Assembly (NCBI GenBank): GCA_958352855.1
Contig: CATWQE010000022.1
Coordinates: 1 to 40,624 of the forward strand
DNA from: an uncultured Bacillota bacterium
Lineage (GTDB): Bacteria > Bacillota > Clostridia > Lachnospirales > Lachnospiraceae
Length of the DNA stretch: 40,624 nucleotides
Reading direction: 5' to 3'
The notes below the pieces were generated by a model. The model was given only the letters and a program-made list of their open reading frames with translations, ran no database searches and was not told where the DNA came from. The translations under genes were made by a program, and so were the position numbers. Positions 14,642 to 22,803 of this stretch are shown here, one piece after another (position 1 is the first letter of the stretch; each line of letters starts with the position of its first letter).

Positions 14642-16873
14642 GTGGAAGAAACAATCGAAGGGTATGTAGACCATATTATATACCGCAATCAGGATAATGG
14701 ATATACGGTTGCCAGTCTTGTTGTAGATGGTGAAGAACTGACTTGTGTAGGCACATTTCAGACCCTTAGTGAGGGTGAGAATATTCGTGGGAAGGGGAAA
14801 TATACAGAACATCCTTCCTATGGCCGCCAATTTACCATATATTCTTATGAAACAGTGATTCCCCAGGACTCTTTTGCCATGGAACGCTACCTTGGCTCAG
14901 GAGCCATTAAGGGCATTGGAGCTGCTCTTGCCGCCAGAATTGTGAGAAAATTTGGAGATGATACGCTTCGTATTATTGAAGAAGAGCCGGAACGTCTGGC
15001 AGAGGTGAAAGGAATCAGTGACCGTAAGGCAAGAGAGATTGCAGAGCAGGTGGAAGAAAAAGCGGACATGAGAAAGGCTATGATGTTTCTTCAGCAATAT
15101 GGGATTTCTCAGACTCTGGGAGTTAAGATTTATCAGCAATACAAACAGGACATGTACCGCATTCTGAAGGAAAATCCTTACAAAATGGCAGAGGATATTA
15201 ATGGAATCGGATTTAAGATTGCAGATGAAATTGCGGCGAGAATTGGTATTCATATGGATTCGGATTATCGAATCCGAAGCGGCCTTTTGTACATATTACT
15301 TCTGGCCACAGCAGAGGGACACGTATATCTGCCTAAGAACCTGCTTTTAGAAAGAGCCCAGCAGCTTCTTGGAGTACAGGCAGATTATATGGAAAAGCAT
15401 CTTACGGATTTAGCTATTGACCGGAAGATTGTAATGAAAGAGATTGTATGGGACAGCCAGGGGAAGCAGCAGGTGGTTTATGCCAGCCAGTACTACCAGA
15501 TTGAATTGCATACTGCCCAGATGCTTCATGAGCTGAATGTCAAGGATACAGCAGATGAAGCGGTGATAAGGGAAAAAATCAAACGGATTCAGAGAGCAGA
15601 AAAAATTGATTTGGATGAAAAACAGCAGGCGGCAATCACAGAAGCTGTGAAAAATGGATTACTGGTGATTACCGGAGGTCCTGGTACAGGAAAAACCACA
15701 ACTATTAATGCCATTATCCGCTACTTTGAGATGGAAGGGCTGGATATTTATCTGGCAGCGCCTACAGGAAGGGCGGCAAAGCGCATGACTGAAGCAACCG
15801 GATATGAAGCAAAGACCATTCACCGTTTGCTGGAATTATCCGGTGTGCCGGAAGAGTCTTCGGCAGGTGTTCATTTTGAACGTAATGCTCAGAATCCACT
15901 GGAAGCAGATGTGATTATTATTGATGAAATGTCCATGGTAGATATTTTTCTCATGCATGCCCTGCTTTCTGCTGTTGTTACAGGAACCAGACTGATTCTG
16001 GTAGGAGATGTAAACCAGCTTCCAAGCGTGGGACCTGGAAGTGTATTAAAAGATATTATTCATTCAGGAGAATTTCCTGTAGTAGAATTGACGAAGATTT
16101 TCCGTCAGGCGTCCCAAAGCGATATTGTGGTCAACGCCCATAAAATTAATGAGGGTGTGCCGGTGGTGCTGGATAATAAAAGTATGGACTTCTTTTTTCT
16201 GAAACGGTATGACGCAAATGTGATTATCAGCGTAGTCATTACCCTGATTCAGAAGAAGCTGCCTAAATTTGTGGATGCCCAGCCTTATGATATCCAGGTA
16301 TTGACGCCTATGCGGAAGGGACTTCTGGGGGTGGAACGGTTGAACAGGATTTTGCAGCAGTATCTCAATCCTCCGGAATCTGGGAAAACAGAAAGAGAGC
16401 ATGGTTCAGGCTTGTTTCGGGAAGGAGACAAGGTCATGCAGATTAAGAACAACTATCAGATTGAGTGGGAAATTCGTGGACTGTATGGCATACCTGTGGA
16501 AAAGGGTGTGGGAGTCTTTAATGGGGATACAGGAATTTTAAGGGAAATCAATACTTTTGCAGAGACCCTTACCGTAGAATTTGACGAGAGAAAGTTTGTG
16601 GAATATTCCTTTAAGCAGTTGGATGAGCTGGAGCTTGCCTACGCCATTACTATTCACAAGGCTCAGGGAAGCGAATATCCTGCAGTCATTATTCCGCTGC
16701 TTGGAGGTCCTAAGATGTTAATGAACCGGAATCTTTTGTATACAGCGGTTACCAGGGCACGTAAATGTGTGACTTTAGTTGGAGACGAGAAAACATTTGA
16801 AGAAATGGAAAATAACCGTATGGAGCAAAGCCGGTATACAACCCTGGATTTAAGGATAAAGGAGACTTATTGA
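14642..16873 (+). CDS. recD2: RecD2 family ATP-dependent DNA helicase
   Basis: The protein (743 residues from the GTG at 14642) has the N-terminal extension of RecD2 with helix-hairpin-helix-like stretches (GAIKGIGAALAARIV, EVKGISDRKAREIAE), then an SF1B helicase core: Walker A GGPGTGKTTT, APTGRAAKRM (motif Ia), Walker B IIDEMSMVD, GDVNQLPSVGPGS (motif III) and ITIHKAQGSEYPAV (motif V/VI). RecD2 is the RecBCD-independent 5'-3' helicase of Gram-positives, linked to repair and replication forks. GTG 14642 is preferred because AGAGGA lies before it and homologues start with the equivalent of MEETIEGYV; a TTG at 14627 is the alternative. Its 3' end overlaps comF by four bases. Confidence 0.95.
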   Translation: MEETIEGYVDHIIYRNQDNGYTVASLVVDGEELTCVGTFQTLSEGENIRGKGKYTEHPSYGRQFTIYSYETVIPQDSFAMERYLGSGAIKGIGAALAARIVRKFGDDTLRIIEEEPERLAEVKGISDRKAREIAEQVEEKADMRKAMMFLQQYGISQTLGVKIYQQYKQDMYRILKENPYKMAEDINGIGFKIADEIAARIGIHMDSDYRIRSGLLYILLLATAEGHVYLPKNLLLERAQQLLGVQADYMEKHLTDLAIDRKIVMKEIVWDSQGKQQVVYASQYYQIELHTAQMLHELNVKDTADEAVIREKIKRIQRAEKIDLDEKQQAAITEAVKNGLLVITGGPGTGKTTTINAIIRYFEMEGLDIYLAAPTGRAAKRMTEATGYEAKTIHRLLELSGVPEESSAGVHFERNAQNPLEADVIIIDEMSMVDIFLMHALLSAVVTGTRLILVGDVNQLPSVGPGSVLKDIIHSGEFPVVELTKIFRQASQSDIVVNAHKINEGVPVVLDNKSMDFFFLKRYDANVIISVVITLIQKKLPKFVDAQPYDIQVLTPMRKGLLGVERLNRILQQYLNPPESGKTEREHGSGLFREGDKVMQIKNNYQIEWEIRGLYGIPVEKGVGVFNGDTGILREINTFAETLTVEFDERKFVEYSFKQLDELELAYAITIHKAQGSEYPAVIIPLLGGPKMLMNRNLLYTAVTRARKCVTLVGDEKTFEEMENNRMEQSRYTTLDLRIKETY

Positions 16874-17580
16874 AAAAAGTAATTGAAACATTTCTGAATA
16901 TTTTGTACCCAAGGCGCTGTCCAGTGTGTCATGACATTGCAGTGCCAGCGGGACAACGAATCTGTACAACCTGCAGAGATAAATTAAAACCCATTACAGG
17001 GCCAAGATGTTATAAGTGTTCCAAACCGCTGGCTCATGGGGAACAGGAATATTGTGAAAATTGTAAAACAACACATCATTTTGACCGGGGTATGGGAGTC
17101 TTTACCTATGGTTCGGTTCTTCGGGAATCTTTGTTTCAACTGAAATATGGAAACCGTCAGGAATATGGTGTCTTTTATGGACAACTGGCAGCATATTATT
17201 CTAAAAATCAAATCAGGCGCTGGAATCCTCAAATTATCATTCCCATTCCGCTTCACAAAAAGAAACTGGCAAAACGTGGCTACAACCAGGCAGAGATTAT
17301 TGCATCTGCTCTTGGAAAGGAGCTGGGGTTAAAAACAGACACAAAAACATTACTGAGAACAGTTTATACAAACCCGCAAAAGGATTTAGGGTACAGAGAG
17401 AGGAAAAAGAACCTGGAACATGCTTTTGAGGTGAGGGGGAAGCTTCCATGGAAGAATATTCTTCTGGTGGATGATATTTATACGACAGGGGCAACCATAG
17501 ATTCCGCTGCAAAGATTTTGAAAAAGGCAGGGGCAGAAAAGGTGTATTTTCTTACAGTTGGGATTGGAACAGATGCCTGA
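16870..17580 (+). CDS. comF: ComF family phosphoribosyltransferase-like protein
   Basis: The 236-residue protein has an N-terminal zinc-binding region (CPVC, CTTC, CYKC, CENC, about residues 18-60) and a C-terminal phosphoribosyltransferase fold with the PRPP loop ILLVDDIYTTGAT (about 198-210). ComFC-type proteins are needed for DNA uptake in naturally competent bacteria, where they work with the helicase ComFA. The start is TTG at 16870, overlapping the recD2 stop, with a good site AAAGGAG (16858-16864). Being coupled to a repair helicase rather than to comFA fits a general DNA-processing role. Natural competence cannot be inferred from this gene alone. Confidence 0.92.
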   Translation: MKKVIETFLNILYPRRCPVCHDIAVPAGQRICTTCRDKLKPITGPRCYKCSKPLAHGEQEYCENCKTTHHFDRGMGVFTYGSVLRESLFQLKYGNRQEYGVFYGQLAAYYSKNQIRRWNPQIIIPIPLHKKKLAKRGYNQAEIIASALGKELGLKTDTKTLLRTVYTNPQKDLGYRERKKNLEHAFEVRGKLPWKNILLVDDIYTTGATIDSAAKILKKAGAEKVYFLTVGIGTDA

Positions 17581-17586
17581 AAGGTC

Positions 17587-17616
17587 TTGATTCACTTCCA
17601 GAGGGTATGCTATAAT
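17587..17616 (+). promoter_or_regulatory. promoter for the membrane protein-cdaA operon
   Basis: -35 TTGATT (17587-17592), 18-base spacer, and an extended -10 TGC-TATAAT (17608-17616). It begins seven bases after the comF stop and is the best promoter before cdaA, implying that the two membrane proteins, cdaA, cdaR and HPr form one transcript ending at 21692. Confidence 0.7.
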
Positions 17617-17683
17617 GCAATATGTATACACAGAGGAAAGAAGTATTTATCTTTCTAAAGGAAAAAGAGAAAAGGGGTCTTTT

Positions 17684-18115
17684 ATGCTTAATAATCAGAA
17701 AATCAAAAAAATGCATAAATTAGCCTTGTATGAATCAGGAGCAGGAAGAGAACATCTTGCAGTGAGCAATTATTACAGAAGTGATTATATTGGTCTTGCA
17801 TTGATAAAGAACTTTTTTTTGACAACTATCGGCTATGGAATTCTTCTGATGATTTATCTGGGTTATAAAAGTGAGTATTTAATGGAAAATGTTCATAAAA
17901 TGAATCTTGCCTTATTTGTATTAAAGGTAATTGGTCTTTATGTGGTGATGTTAATCGGTTACAGTATTCTTACTTATATTTATAGTTCTGTAAAATATGC
18001 CAGAGCCCAGGAAGGGATTCAGGGATATTATAAGGGATTGACACAGATGAAGAAGTTTTATGACAGAGAAGAACGCAGAAACGGTAAGATTACAGGAAGG
18101 AAGGAACCCTCATGA
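17684..18115 (+). CDS. unknown protein with two membrane segments, upstream of cdaA
   Basis: The 143-residue protein has a charged N-terminus (residues 1-40, including YYRSD), two hydrophobic segments (about 48-65 and 84-108), and a basic cytoplasmic tail (YYKGLTQMKKFYDREERR). No known domain is recognised. The ATG at 17684 has a strong site AAAGGGG (17671-17677); a longer reading from 17615 starts on the promoter -10 and is rejected. The stop overlaps the next start by four bases (ATGA), so translation is coupled to the second membrane protein. Being at the head of a cdaA-cdaR transcript suggests a link to c-di-AMP synthesis or envelope control, which is only inference. Confidence 0.75.
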   Translation: MLNNQKIKKMHKLALYESGAGREHLAVSNYYRSDYIGLALIKNFFLTTIGYGILLMIYLGYKSEYLMENVHKMNLALFVLKVIGLYVVMLIGYSILTYIYSSVKYARAQEGIQGYYKGLTQMKKFYDREERRNGKITGRKEPS

Positions 18116-19143
18116 CAGCATTATTGGAATTGAAACAAAAAATCAAAGAATTTTACAGTGAACATGATGTGCTGCTGCTTTCTGTTGGCAAATTTCTGTT
18201 GGCATTTCTTCTGTTCCAGGGAATTAACAGCAGCATGGGTATGATGGAGAAGATAGACAATATTTTTGTGGTATTGATTCTGGCCATTGTCTGTGCTATT
18301 TTGCCGGTCAATACCATGGCAGTTATAGGATGCTTACTGATTGTAGCCCATTGCTATGCGGTAGGGATTGAAGTGGCAGGATTTGCCCTTGTCTTTCTCA
18401 TACTTTTGATTATCTTATTTTTAAGATTTACAGCTCAGGATAATGCGGCATTAGTTTTTACACCGGTTGCATTTACTTTTAGAATCCCGGCGGCTGTTCC
18501 GGTGCTTGGAGGGCTTTTAAGAACTCCTGCCTGCGCAGTACCTGCAAGCTGTGGCGTACTGTTATATTATTTTATGAAAGTTGTGAAAGAAAAAAGCACA
18601 GTTTTACAGGGAAAAGAGACGGAGCTTGTGCAGAAACTGCAAATTCTTCTGGACGGTATTGTAAAGAATCAGGAAATGTGGCTGACAATTCTGGCGTTTG
18701 TGGTAGTAACGGTAATTGTATATATGATTTCCAGATGTTCCTTTGATTATTCCTGGAGAGTTGCCAACGGGGCCGGTGCAGTAACCTATCTTGTTATTAT
18801 GGTGCTGGGAGGAATGTTCCTGAATATTCATATTAATATGGGAAGTGTTATTTTATCAGCAGTTGCGGCAGTCTTACTGGGTCTTGTTACAGAATTTGCA
18901 GTGCTTGGCGTGGATTATTCCAGAAGCGAACATACCCAGTTCGAGGATGATGAATATGTATATTATGTAAAAGCTGTTCCCAAGTCAGTTGTAGCGCAGA
19001 AGGAAAAAAGTATTAAGACCATTTCTTCTGACTATGACAAAAAAGAGGAACAGGAGCAGGAAGAAGTAAGTCCGGTAGAACGGGTTCACGAAGAAAACTT
19101 TGATTTTGAAAAACAATTAGAAGAATCTTTGAAGGATTTATAG
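18112..19143 (+). CDS. unknown multi-pass membrane protein in the cdaA operon
   Basis: The 343-residue protein has about eight hydrophobic segments between residues 20 and 270 and a long acidic, glutamate-rich cytoplasmic tail (DYDKKEEQEQEEVSPVERVHEENFDFEKQ region, about 300-343). A short conserved-looking loop reads RIPAAVPVLGGLLRTP. No transporter or enzyme family is recognised. It overlaps the preceding small membrane gene by four bases and lies 59 bases before cdaA. Shared transcript and envelope location suggest that it could be a partner or regulator of CdaA, but nothing in the sequence proves this. The acidic tail might contact a soluble protein. Confidence 0.8.
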   Translation: MTALLELKQKIKEFYSEHDVLLLSVGKFLLAFLLFQGINSSMGMMEKIDNIFVVLILAIVCAILPVNTMAVIGCLLIVAHCYAVGIEVAGFALVFLILLIILFLRFTAQDNAALVFTPVAFTFRIPAAVPVLGGLLRTPACAVPASCGVLLYYFMKVVKEKSTVLQGKETELVQKLQILLDGIVKNQEMWLTILAFVVVTVIVYMISRCSFDYSWRVANGAGAVTYLVIMVLGGMFLNIHINMGSVILSAVAAVLLGLVTEFAVLGVDYSRSEHTQFEDDEYVYYVKAVPKSVVAQKEKSIKTISSDYDKKEEQEQEEVSPVERVHEENFDFEKQLEESLKDL

Positions 19144-19202
19144 AAATCAATAGTGTCTGTAAAAGAACAGCAATAAAGTAAAAGGGAAGGGGAGATGGAA
19201 CT

Positions 19203-20099
19203 ATGGGTAAGATTTTTGATTTCGCAGAAAGTTATTTTAGCGCGTTCTCATCTCTGGAAACGATTCGATGGAACGATATTATAGAAATCCTGTTGATTGC
19301 AGTATTTGTCTATCAGTTTATGCTCTGGATTCGTAACACAAGGGCTTATTCTCTGTTAAAAGGAATTTTAACGGTGTTTGTGTTTATCTTCTTAGCATAT
19401 TTGTTCCAGATGAACACAATTTTATGGCTGGTTTATACTGCCGGCGGATATGCCATAACAGCAGTTCTGGTTATTTTCCAGCCAGAGCTTAGAAAAGCCC
19501 TGGAGGAGCTTGGGCATAAAAAGATTGTAAGCACGTTTATCCCTTTTGACAACAGTAAGAAGGAGCCGGAAGGAAGATTTAGTGACAGAACAGCCAATGA
19601 AATTGTAAGAGCCAGTTTTGAAATGGGCGCAGTGAAAACAGGAGCTCTGATTGTCATTGAAGAAGAGACTATTTTAAATGAATATGCAAGAACCGGAATT
19701 TATCTGGACTCCCTGGTAAGCAGTCAGTTGCTTATTAACATTTTTGAGCATAATACGCCGTTACATGACGGGGCAGTGATTATCAGGGGAGACCGCGTTG
19801 TGGCGGCAACCTGTTATCTCCCTCTGTCAGATAATTTAAGTCTGAATAAGAACCTTGGAACCAGACACAGAGCAGGCGTGGGAATCAGTGAAGTGAGCGA
19901 TTCCCTGACCATTATTGTTTCTGAGGAAACCGGAAGAGTTTCGGTTGCAAGTAATGGAAAACTTCAGGTCGGCGTAACGAAAGAAGAATTGAAGAAGATT
20001 TTGGAAGAGGAGCAAAATAAGACAAAACAGGAAAAGCAGAAGGTAAAACGGAAATTATGGAAGGGATTGGTGAAGAATGAAGAAAAGTCTAATGAATAA
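19203..20099 (+). CDS. cdaA: CdaA, membrane-bound diadenylate cyclase
   Basis: The 298-residue protein has three N-terminal membrane helices (about 20-95) and a DisA_N diadenylate cyclase domain (about 100-265). The catalytic motifs are intact: D189-G190-A191 in HDGAVII, and R221-H222-R223 in GTRHRAGVG. It condenses two ATP to c-di-AMP, the messenger controlling potassium, osmotic balance and wall stability in Firmicutes. ATG follows AAGGGGAG. A lysine/glutamate-rich tail overlaps the start of cdaR by 23 bases. The usual cdaA-cdaR-glmM order is broken: glmM is absent and an HPr gene follows cdaR instead. Confidence 0.97.
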   Translation: MGKIFDFAESYFSAFSSLETIRWNDIIEILLIAVFVYQFMLWIRNTRAYSLLKGILTVFVFIFLAYLFQMNTILWLVYTAGGYAITAVLVIFQPELRKALEELGHKKIVSTFIPFDNSKKEPEGRFSDRTANEIVRASFEMGAVKTGALIVIEEETILNEYARTGIYLDSLVSSQLLINIFEHNTPLHDGAVIIRGDRVVAATCYLPLSDNLSLNKNLGTRHRAGVGISEVSDSLTIIVSEETGRVSVASNGKLQVGVTKEELKKILEEEQNKTKQEKQKVKRKLWKGLVKNEEKSNE

Positions 20100-21360
20100 A
20101 TCTACCTTAAAGATTCTTTCTTTGCTGATTGCCATTTTAATCTGGGTTGTTGTAAAGAATGTGCAGGATCCTATGCTGGTGAGAATTATTACCAGAATTC
20201 CGGTTACTATTGTCAATGAATCCTATCTTGCCAGCAATCTGGAGATTCCATTATTAATTGATGGACAGGATACAGTAAATGTAAAAGTAAAAGGAAGAGA
20301 ATCTGTGGTGAAGGGGCTGGAGAGAGAGGACTTTCAGGCAGTAGCAGATATGACCCAGATTGTTTCCATGGACACTACGCCGCGTATGGTTCCAGTGAAG
20401 GTGACCTGTGAAGGGGTTGACGAGAGTGATATCTCTGTAACACCTGGGAATATTCAGGTGGATATTGAAGAACAGACCAGTGTAGAGAAAACCATTGCAG
20501 TCAATACAGGTGACACAGTTCCTGATAAGAATTATGAAGTGGGTGTATTAAAGGCAAATCCGGAGAAAGTGACCATATCAGGTCCGGCGTCCATTGTAAA
20601 TAAAATTGATCGTGTGGTAGCAATGGTAGATGTTACAAACCGAAAAGAGAGCAGTGTGGAAATTGCTTCAGAGCTTCGGATTTATGATAAGAATCAGGAT
20701 GAACTTTCGGAAAAACAGTTGTCTTACCTGGATTTGAAAGATATTCGTGACAATAAGATTAAGATTGACGCACAGTTTTGGAAAATACAAAATAAGGTTG
20801 CTGTGAAAGCAGATTACAGCGGAAGTCCCAAATACGGATATCAGGTAGATGATATCAAGCTGGTGCCGGATACTATCAGCATTGCCGGAACAGACGAGGC
20901 ACTGCAGAAACTGGCAGAGGAAGGAAATACAGTGGCAATTCCCGGAAATCTTATTGATGTGACAGGACAATCTTCTGATTTTGAGGTCAATATTGATATC
21001 TCAGAGCTTCTTCCAGAGGATACAAAGCTGGTAAGGGATTTAAATAGTTCTGTCATTGCAACTGTGAAAATCCTGCCGTATAACAGTCGGGATTATGAAC
21101 TGTCAGCAGCCCAGATTCAGACAGAAAATGTACCGGCAGATTTGGATCTGGTATTTGAACAGGATAAGATAACCGCCCGCTTAAAAGGCAAGGAGGAAGA
21201 TTTAGATAAGCTGAGTCCGGAATCCGTACAGATGAAGATTAATTTAAAAGATTACAAGGCAGGGGAACATACAGTTCCTGTGACCGTTACTTTGCCGGAG
21301 GGATATGAACTGGTAGATGAAATCTCAGTAAAGGTGAAATTAGTTGCAAAAGCAGAATAA
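20077..21360 (+). CDS. cdaR: CdaR, YbbR-domain regulator of CdaA
   Basis: The 427-residue protein has one N-terminal membrane anchor (ILSLLIAILIWVVV, about 12-25) and an extracytoplasmic part made of about four YbbR repeats; each begins with a pattern like V.V.....P.....V and ends with a polar turn. CdaR binds CdaA and adjusts its activity. The ATG at 20077 lies within cdaA; a second in-frame ATG (20092) is possible. Overlap with cdaA implies coupled translation and equal dosage. The exterior repeats would sense or scaffold something at the wall side. The length is within the normal range for the family. Confidence 0.93.
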   Translation: MKKSLMNKSTLKILSLLIAILIWVVVKNVQDPMLVRIITRIPVTIVNESYLASNLEIPLLIDGQDTVNVKVKGRESVVKGLEREDFQAVADMTQIVSMDTTPRMVPVKVTCEGVDESDISVTPGNIQVDIEEQTSVEKTIAVNTGDTVPDKNYEVGVLKANPEKVTISGPASIVNKIDRVVAMVDVTNRKESSVEIASELRIYDKNQDELSEKQLSYLDLKDIRDNKIKIDAQFWKIQNKVAVKADYSGSPKYGYQVDDIKLVPDTISIAGTDEALQKLAEEGNTVAIPGNLIDVTGQSSDFEVNIDISELLPEDTKLVRDLNSSVIATVKILPYNSRDYELSAAQIQTENVPADLDLVFEQDKITARLKGKEEDLDKLSPESVQMKINLKDYKAGEHTVPVTVTLPEGYELVDEISVKVKLVAKAE

Positions 21361-21388
21361 GAGATGGAAATGAATAGGGAGTGATAAA

Positions 21389-21652
21389 ATGATCAGTCAG
21401 AAAGTGACAGTGAAAAATCCTACAGGGCTTCATCTAAGACCGGCAGGTAATCTTTGCAAAGAAGCAATGAAGTTTAAAGCTCTGGTCAGTTTCCGGTTTG
21501 CAGGAGGAACAGCAAATGCCAAGAGTGTTCTCAGTGTGCTGGGAGCCTGTGTAAAATGTGGAGATGAGATTGAGCTGTTTTGTGAGGGTGAAGATGAAGA
21601 GCTTGCCCTGCAAACTCTGGTTGAGGCCATAGAAAGCGGATTAGGAGAATAA
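21389..21652 (+). CDS. ptsH: HPr family phosphocarrier protein
   Basis: The 87-residue protein is the size of HPr. GLHLRPAG holds the active histidine H15, phosphorylated by enzyme I in the sugar phosphotransferase system, and NAKSVLSVLGA places S46 at the HPr-kinase regulatory position. Both sites being present argues for a true HPr rather than Crh, which lacks the histidine. The residue after H15 is leucine where many HPr proteins have alanine, so a paralogue with a special partner is possible. Enzyme I (ptsI) is not adjacent. The gene lies 28 bases after cdaR and ends at a strong terminator, so it appears to be the last gene of the c-di-AMP transcript. Confidence 0.9.
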   Translation: MISQKVTVKNPTGLHLRPAGNLCKEAMKFKALVSFRFAGGTANAKSVLSVLGACVKCGDEIELFCEGEDEELALQTLVEAIESGLGE

Positions 21653-21659
21653 AACGAAG

Positions 21660-21692
21660 AGGACTATTGTTTTCCGGCGATAGTCCTTTTTC
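21660..21692 (+). terminator. Rho-independent terminator after HPr
   Basis: An 8-bp stem (AGGACTAT 21660-21667 with ATAGTCCT 21680-21687), extendable by two pairs, encloses a 12-base loop and is followed by a run of T to 21691. It lies eight bases after the HPr stop. Confidence 0.88.
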
Positions 21693-21719
21693 TTTGATAA
21701 AGCTTGAGGAGAGGACGTT

Positions 21720-22424
21720 ATGATACATAATAAAATACAGCGGGGAATACGGGATGGAATTCCCATTGCAGTGGGATATTTTTCAGTGAGCTTTACTTTT
21801 GGAATGATGGCAGTTCAAAGTGGAATTTCTCCATTTCATGCAGTGCTGATTTCCCTTTTGAATCTGACTTCTGCAGGACAGTTTGCCGGACTTACGGTGA
21901 TTGTTTCCAATGCTTCTTTGATGGAGATGGCATTGACCCAGTTGGTGGTAAATATCCGCTACGCTTTAATGTCAGTTTCTCTGTCACAGAAATTAGATGA
22001 TTCGGTAAAGATGAGAAGCCGCCTGTTGATTGCTTATGGGAATACAGATGAGATTTTTGCAGTGGCAAGCTCAAAGCCTGGCACTGTTGGGGCAAAGTAT
22101 TTATATGGCCTGATTCTTCTGCCGGTTTTAGGATGGGTAGGCGGTACCCTGGCAGGAGCTGTGGCAAGTACCTTGCTTCCGGCAACGGTTATCAGTGCTC
22201 TGGGGGTGGCTTTGTATGGAATGTTTATTGCCATTGTAGTGCCGCCGGCAAAAGAACATAAGGAAGTGCGAACAGTGGTACTGATTGCTTTGGCGCTTAG
22301 CTGTGCTTTTTACTATCTTCCGGTACTCAGACAGGTATCTTCCGGTTTTATGATTATTATTTGTACAGTGGCAGCAGCGGCTGTGGGCGCTGTGCTGTTT
22401 CCACTAAAGGAGGGTGAGGAATGA
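21720..22424 (+). CDS. azlC: AzlC family branched-chain amino acid exporter subunit
   Basis: The 234-residue membrane protein has about six hydrophobic helices and the AzlC-type N-terminal region (GIRDGIPIAVGYFSVSFTFGMMA) followed by LLNLTSAGQFAG, where the family's conserved TxxGQF motif sits. With AzlD it forms the LIV-E family exporter, known for leucine-analogue resistance and BCAA efflux. ATG follows AGGAGAGG. It overlaps azlD by four bases (ATGA), as is usual for the pair. A terminator upstream separates it from HPr; no AzlB-like regulator or Lrp gene is adjacent. Confidence 0.93.
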   Translation: MIHNKIQRGIRDGIPIAVGYFSVSFTFGMMAVQSGISPFHAVLISLLNLTSAGQFAGLTVIVSNASLMEMALTQLVVNIRYALMSVSLSQKLDDSVKMRSRLLIAYGNTDEIFAVASSKPGTVGAKYLYGLILLPVLGWVGGTLAGAVASTLLPATVISALGVALYGMFIAIVVPPAKEHKEVRTVVLIALALSCAFYYLPVLRQVSSGFMIIICTVAAAAVGAVLFPLKEGEE

Positions 22425-22726
22425 TTTACGCATATATTTTTGTGATGGCTGGTGTTACGTATCTGATTCGCATGCTTCCTTTAACTCTGATTCAGAAGAA
22501 AATCACTAATGTGTATGTCCGGTCATTTTTGTACTATATTCCATATGCCTGTCTGGCAGCTATGACATTTCCGGCAATTTTATATGCCACCGCGTCTGTG
22601 GTTTCAGGCTTTGCCGGATTTGCAGTGGCAATTTTGCTGGCTTTTAAGAAAAAAAGCCTGGTAACTGTGGCCTTATTTTCCTGTGGGGCAGTGTTTTTGG
22701 TGGAGAGACTGATGGAAATGATTTGA
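22421..22726 (+). CDS. azlD: AzlD family branched-chain amino acid exporter subunit
   Basis: The 101-residue membrane protein has about four short helices. YLIRMLPLTLI near the N-terminus is typical of AzlD, as is SFLYYIPYACLAAMTFPAIL in the second segment. It is the small partner of AzlC in amino-acid efflux. Its start overlaps the azlC stop (ATGA), giving coupled translation. No terminator is visible after it; the next promoter begins at 22734, eight bases past its stop. Confidence 0.9.
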   Translation: MIYAYIFVMAGVTYLIRMLPLTLIQKKITNVYVRSFLYYIPYACLAAMTFPAILYATASVVSGFAGFAVAILLAFKKKSLVTVALFSCGAVFLVERLMEMI

Positions 22727-22733
22727 CTGTTAG

Positions 22734-22762
22734 TTGATTTCTGGCATTAAATGGTGTAAACT
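22734..22762 (+). promoter_or_regulatory. promoter of the polysaccharide export operon
   Basis: -35 TTGATT (22734-22739), 17-base spacer, -10 TAAACT (22757-22762). The predicted start point near 22769 lies downstream of the in-frame ATG at 22765, which supports TTG 22804 as the true start of the exporter permease. Confidence 0.6.
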
Positions 22763-22803
22763 AAATGAAAAATGTGAATCCAAATAGTCTATGGAGGTGC
22801 GTC

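Noticed and set aside
22765..22803. ATG at 22765 as start of the export permease
   Set aside because: It lies only three bases after the promoter -10 and has no ribosome site; TTG 22804 has GGAGGTG and begins like other Wzm/TagG permeases.
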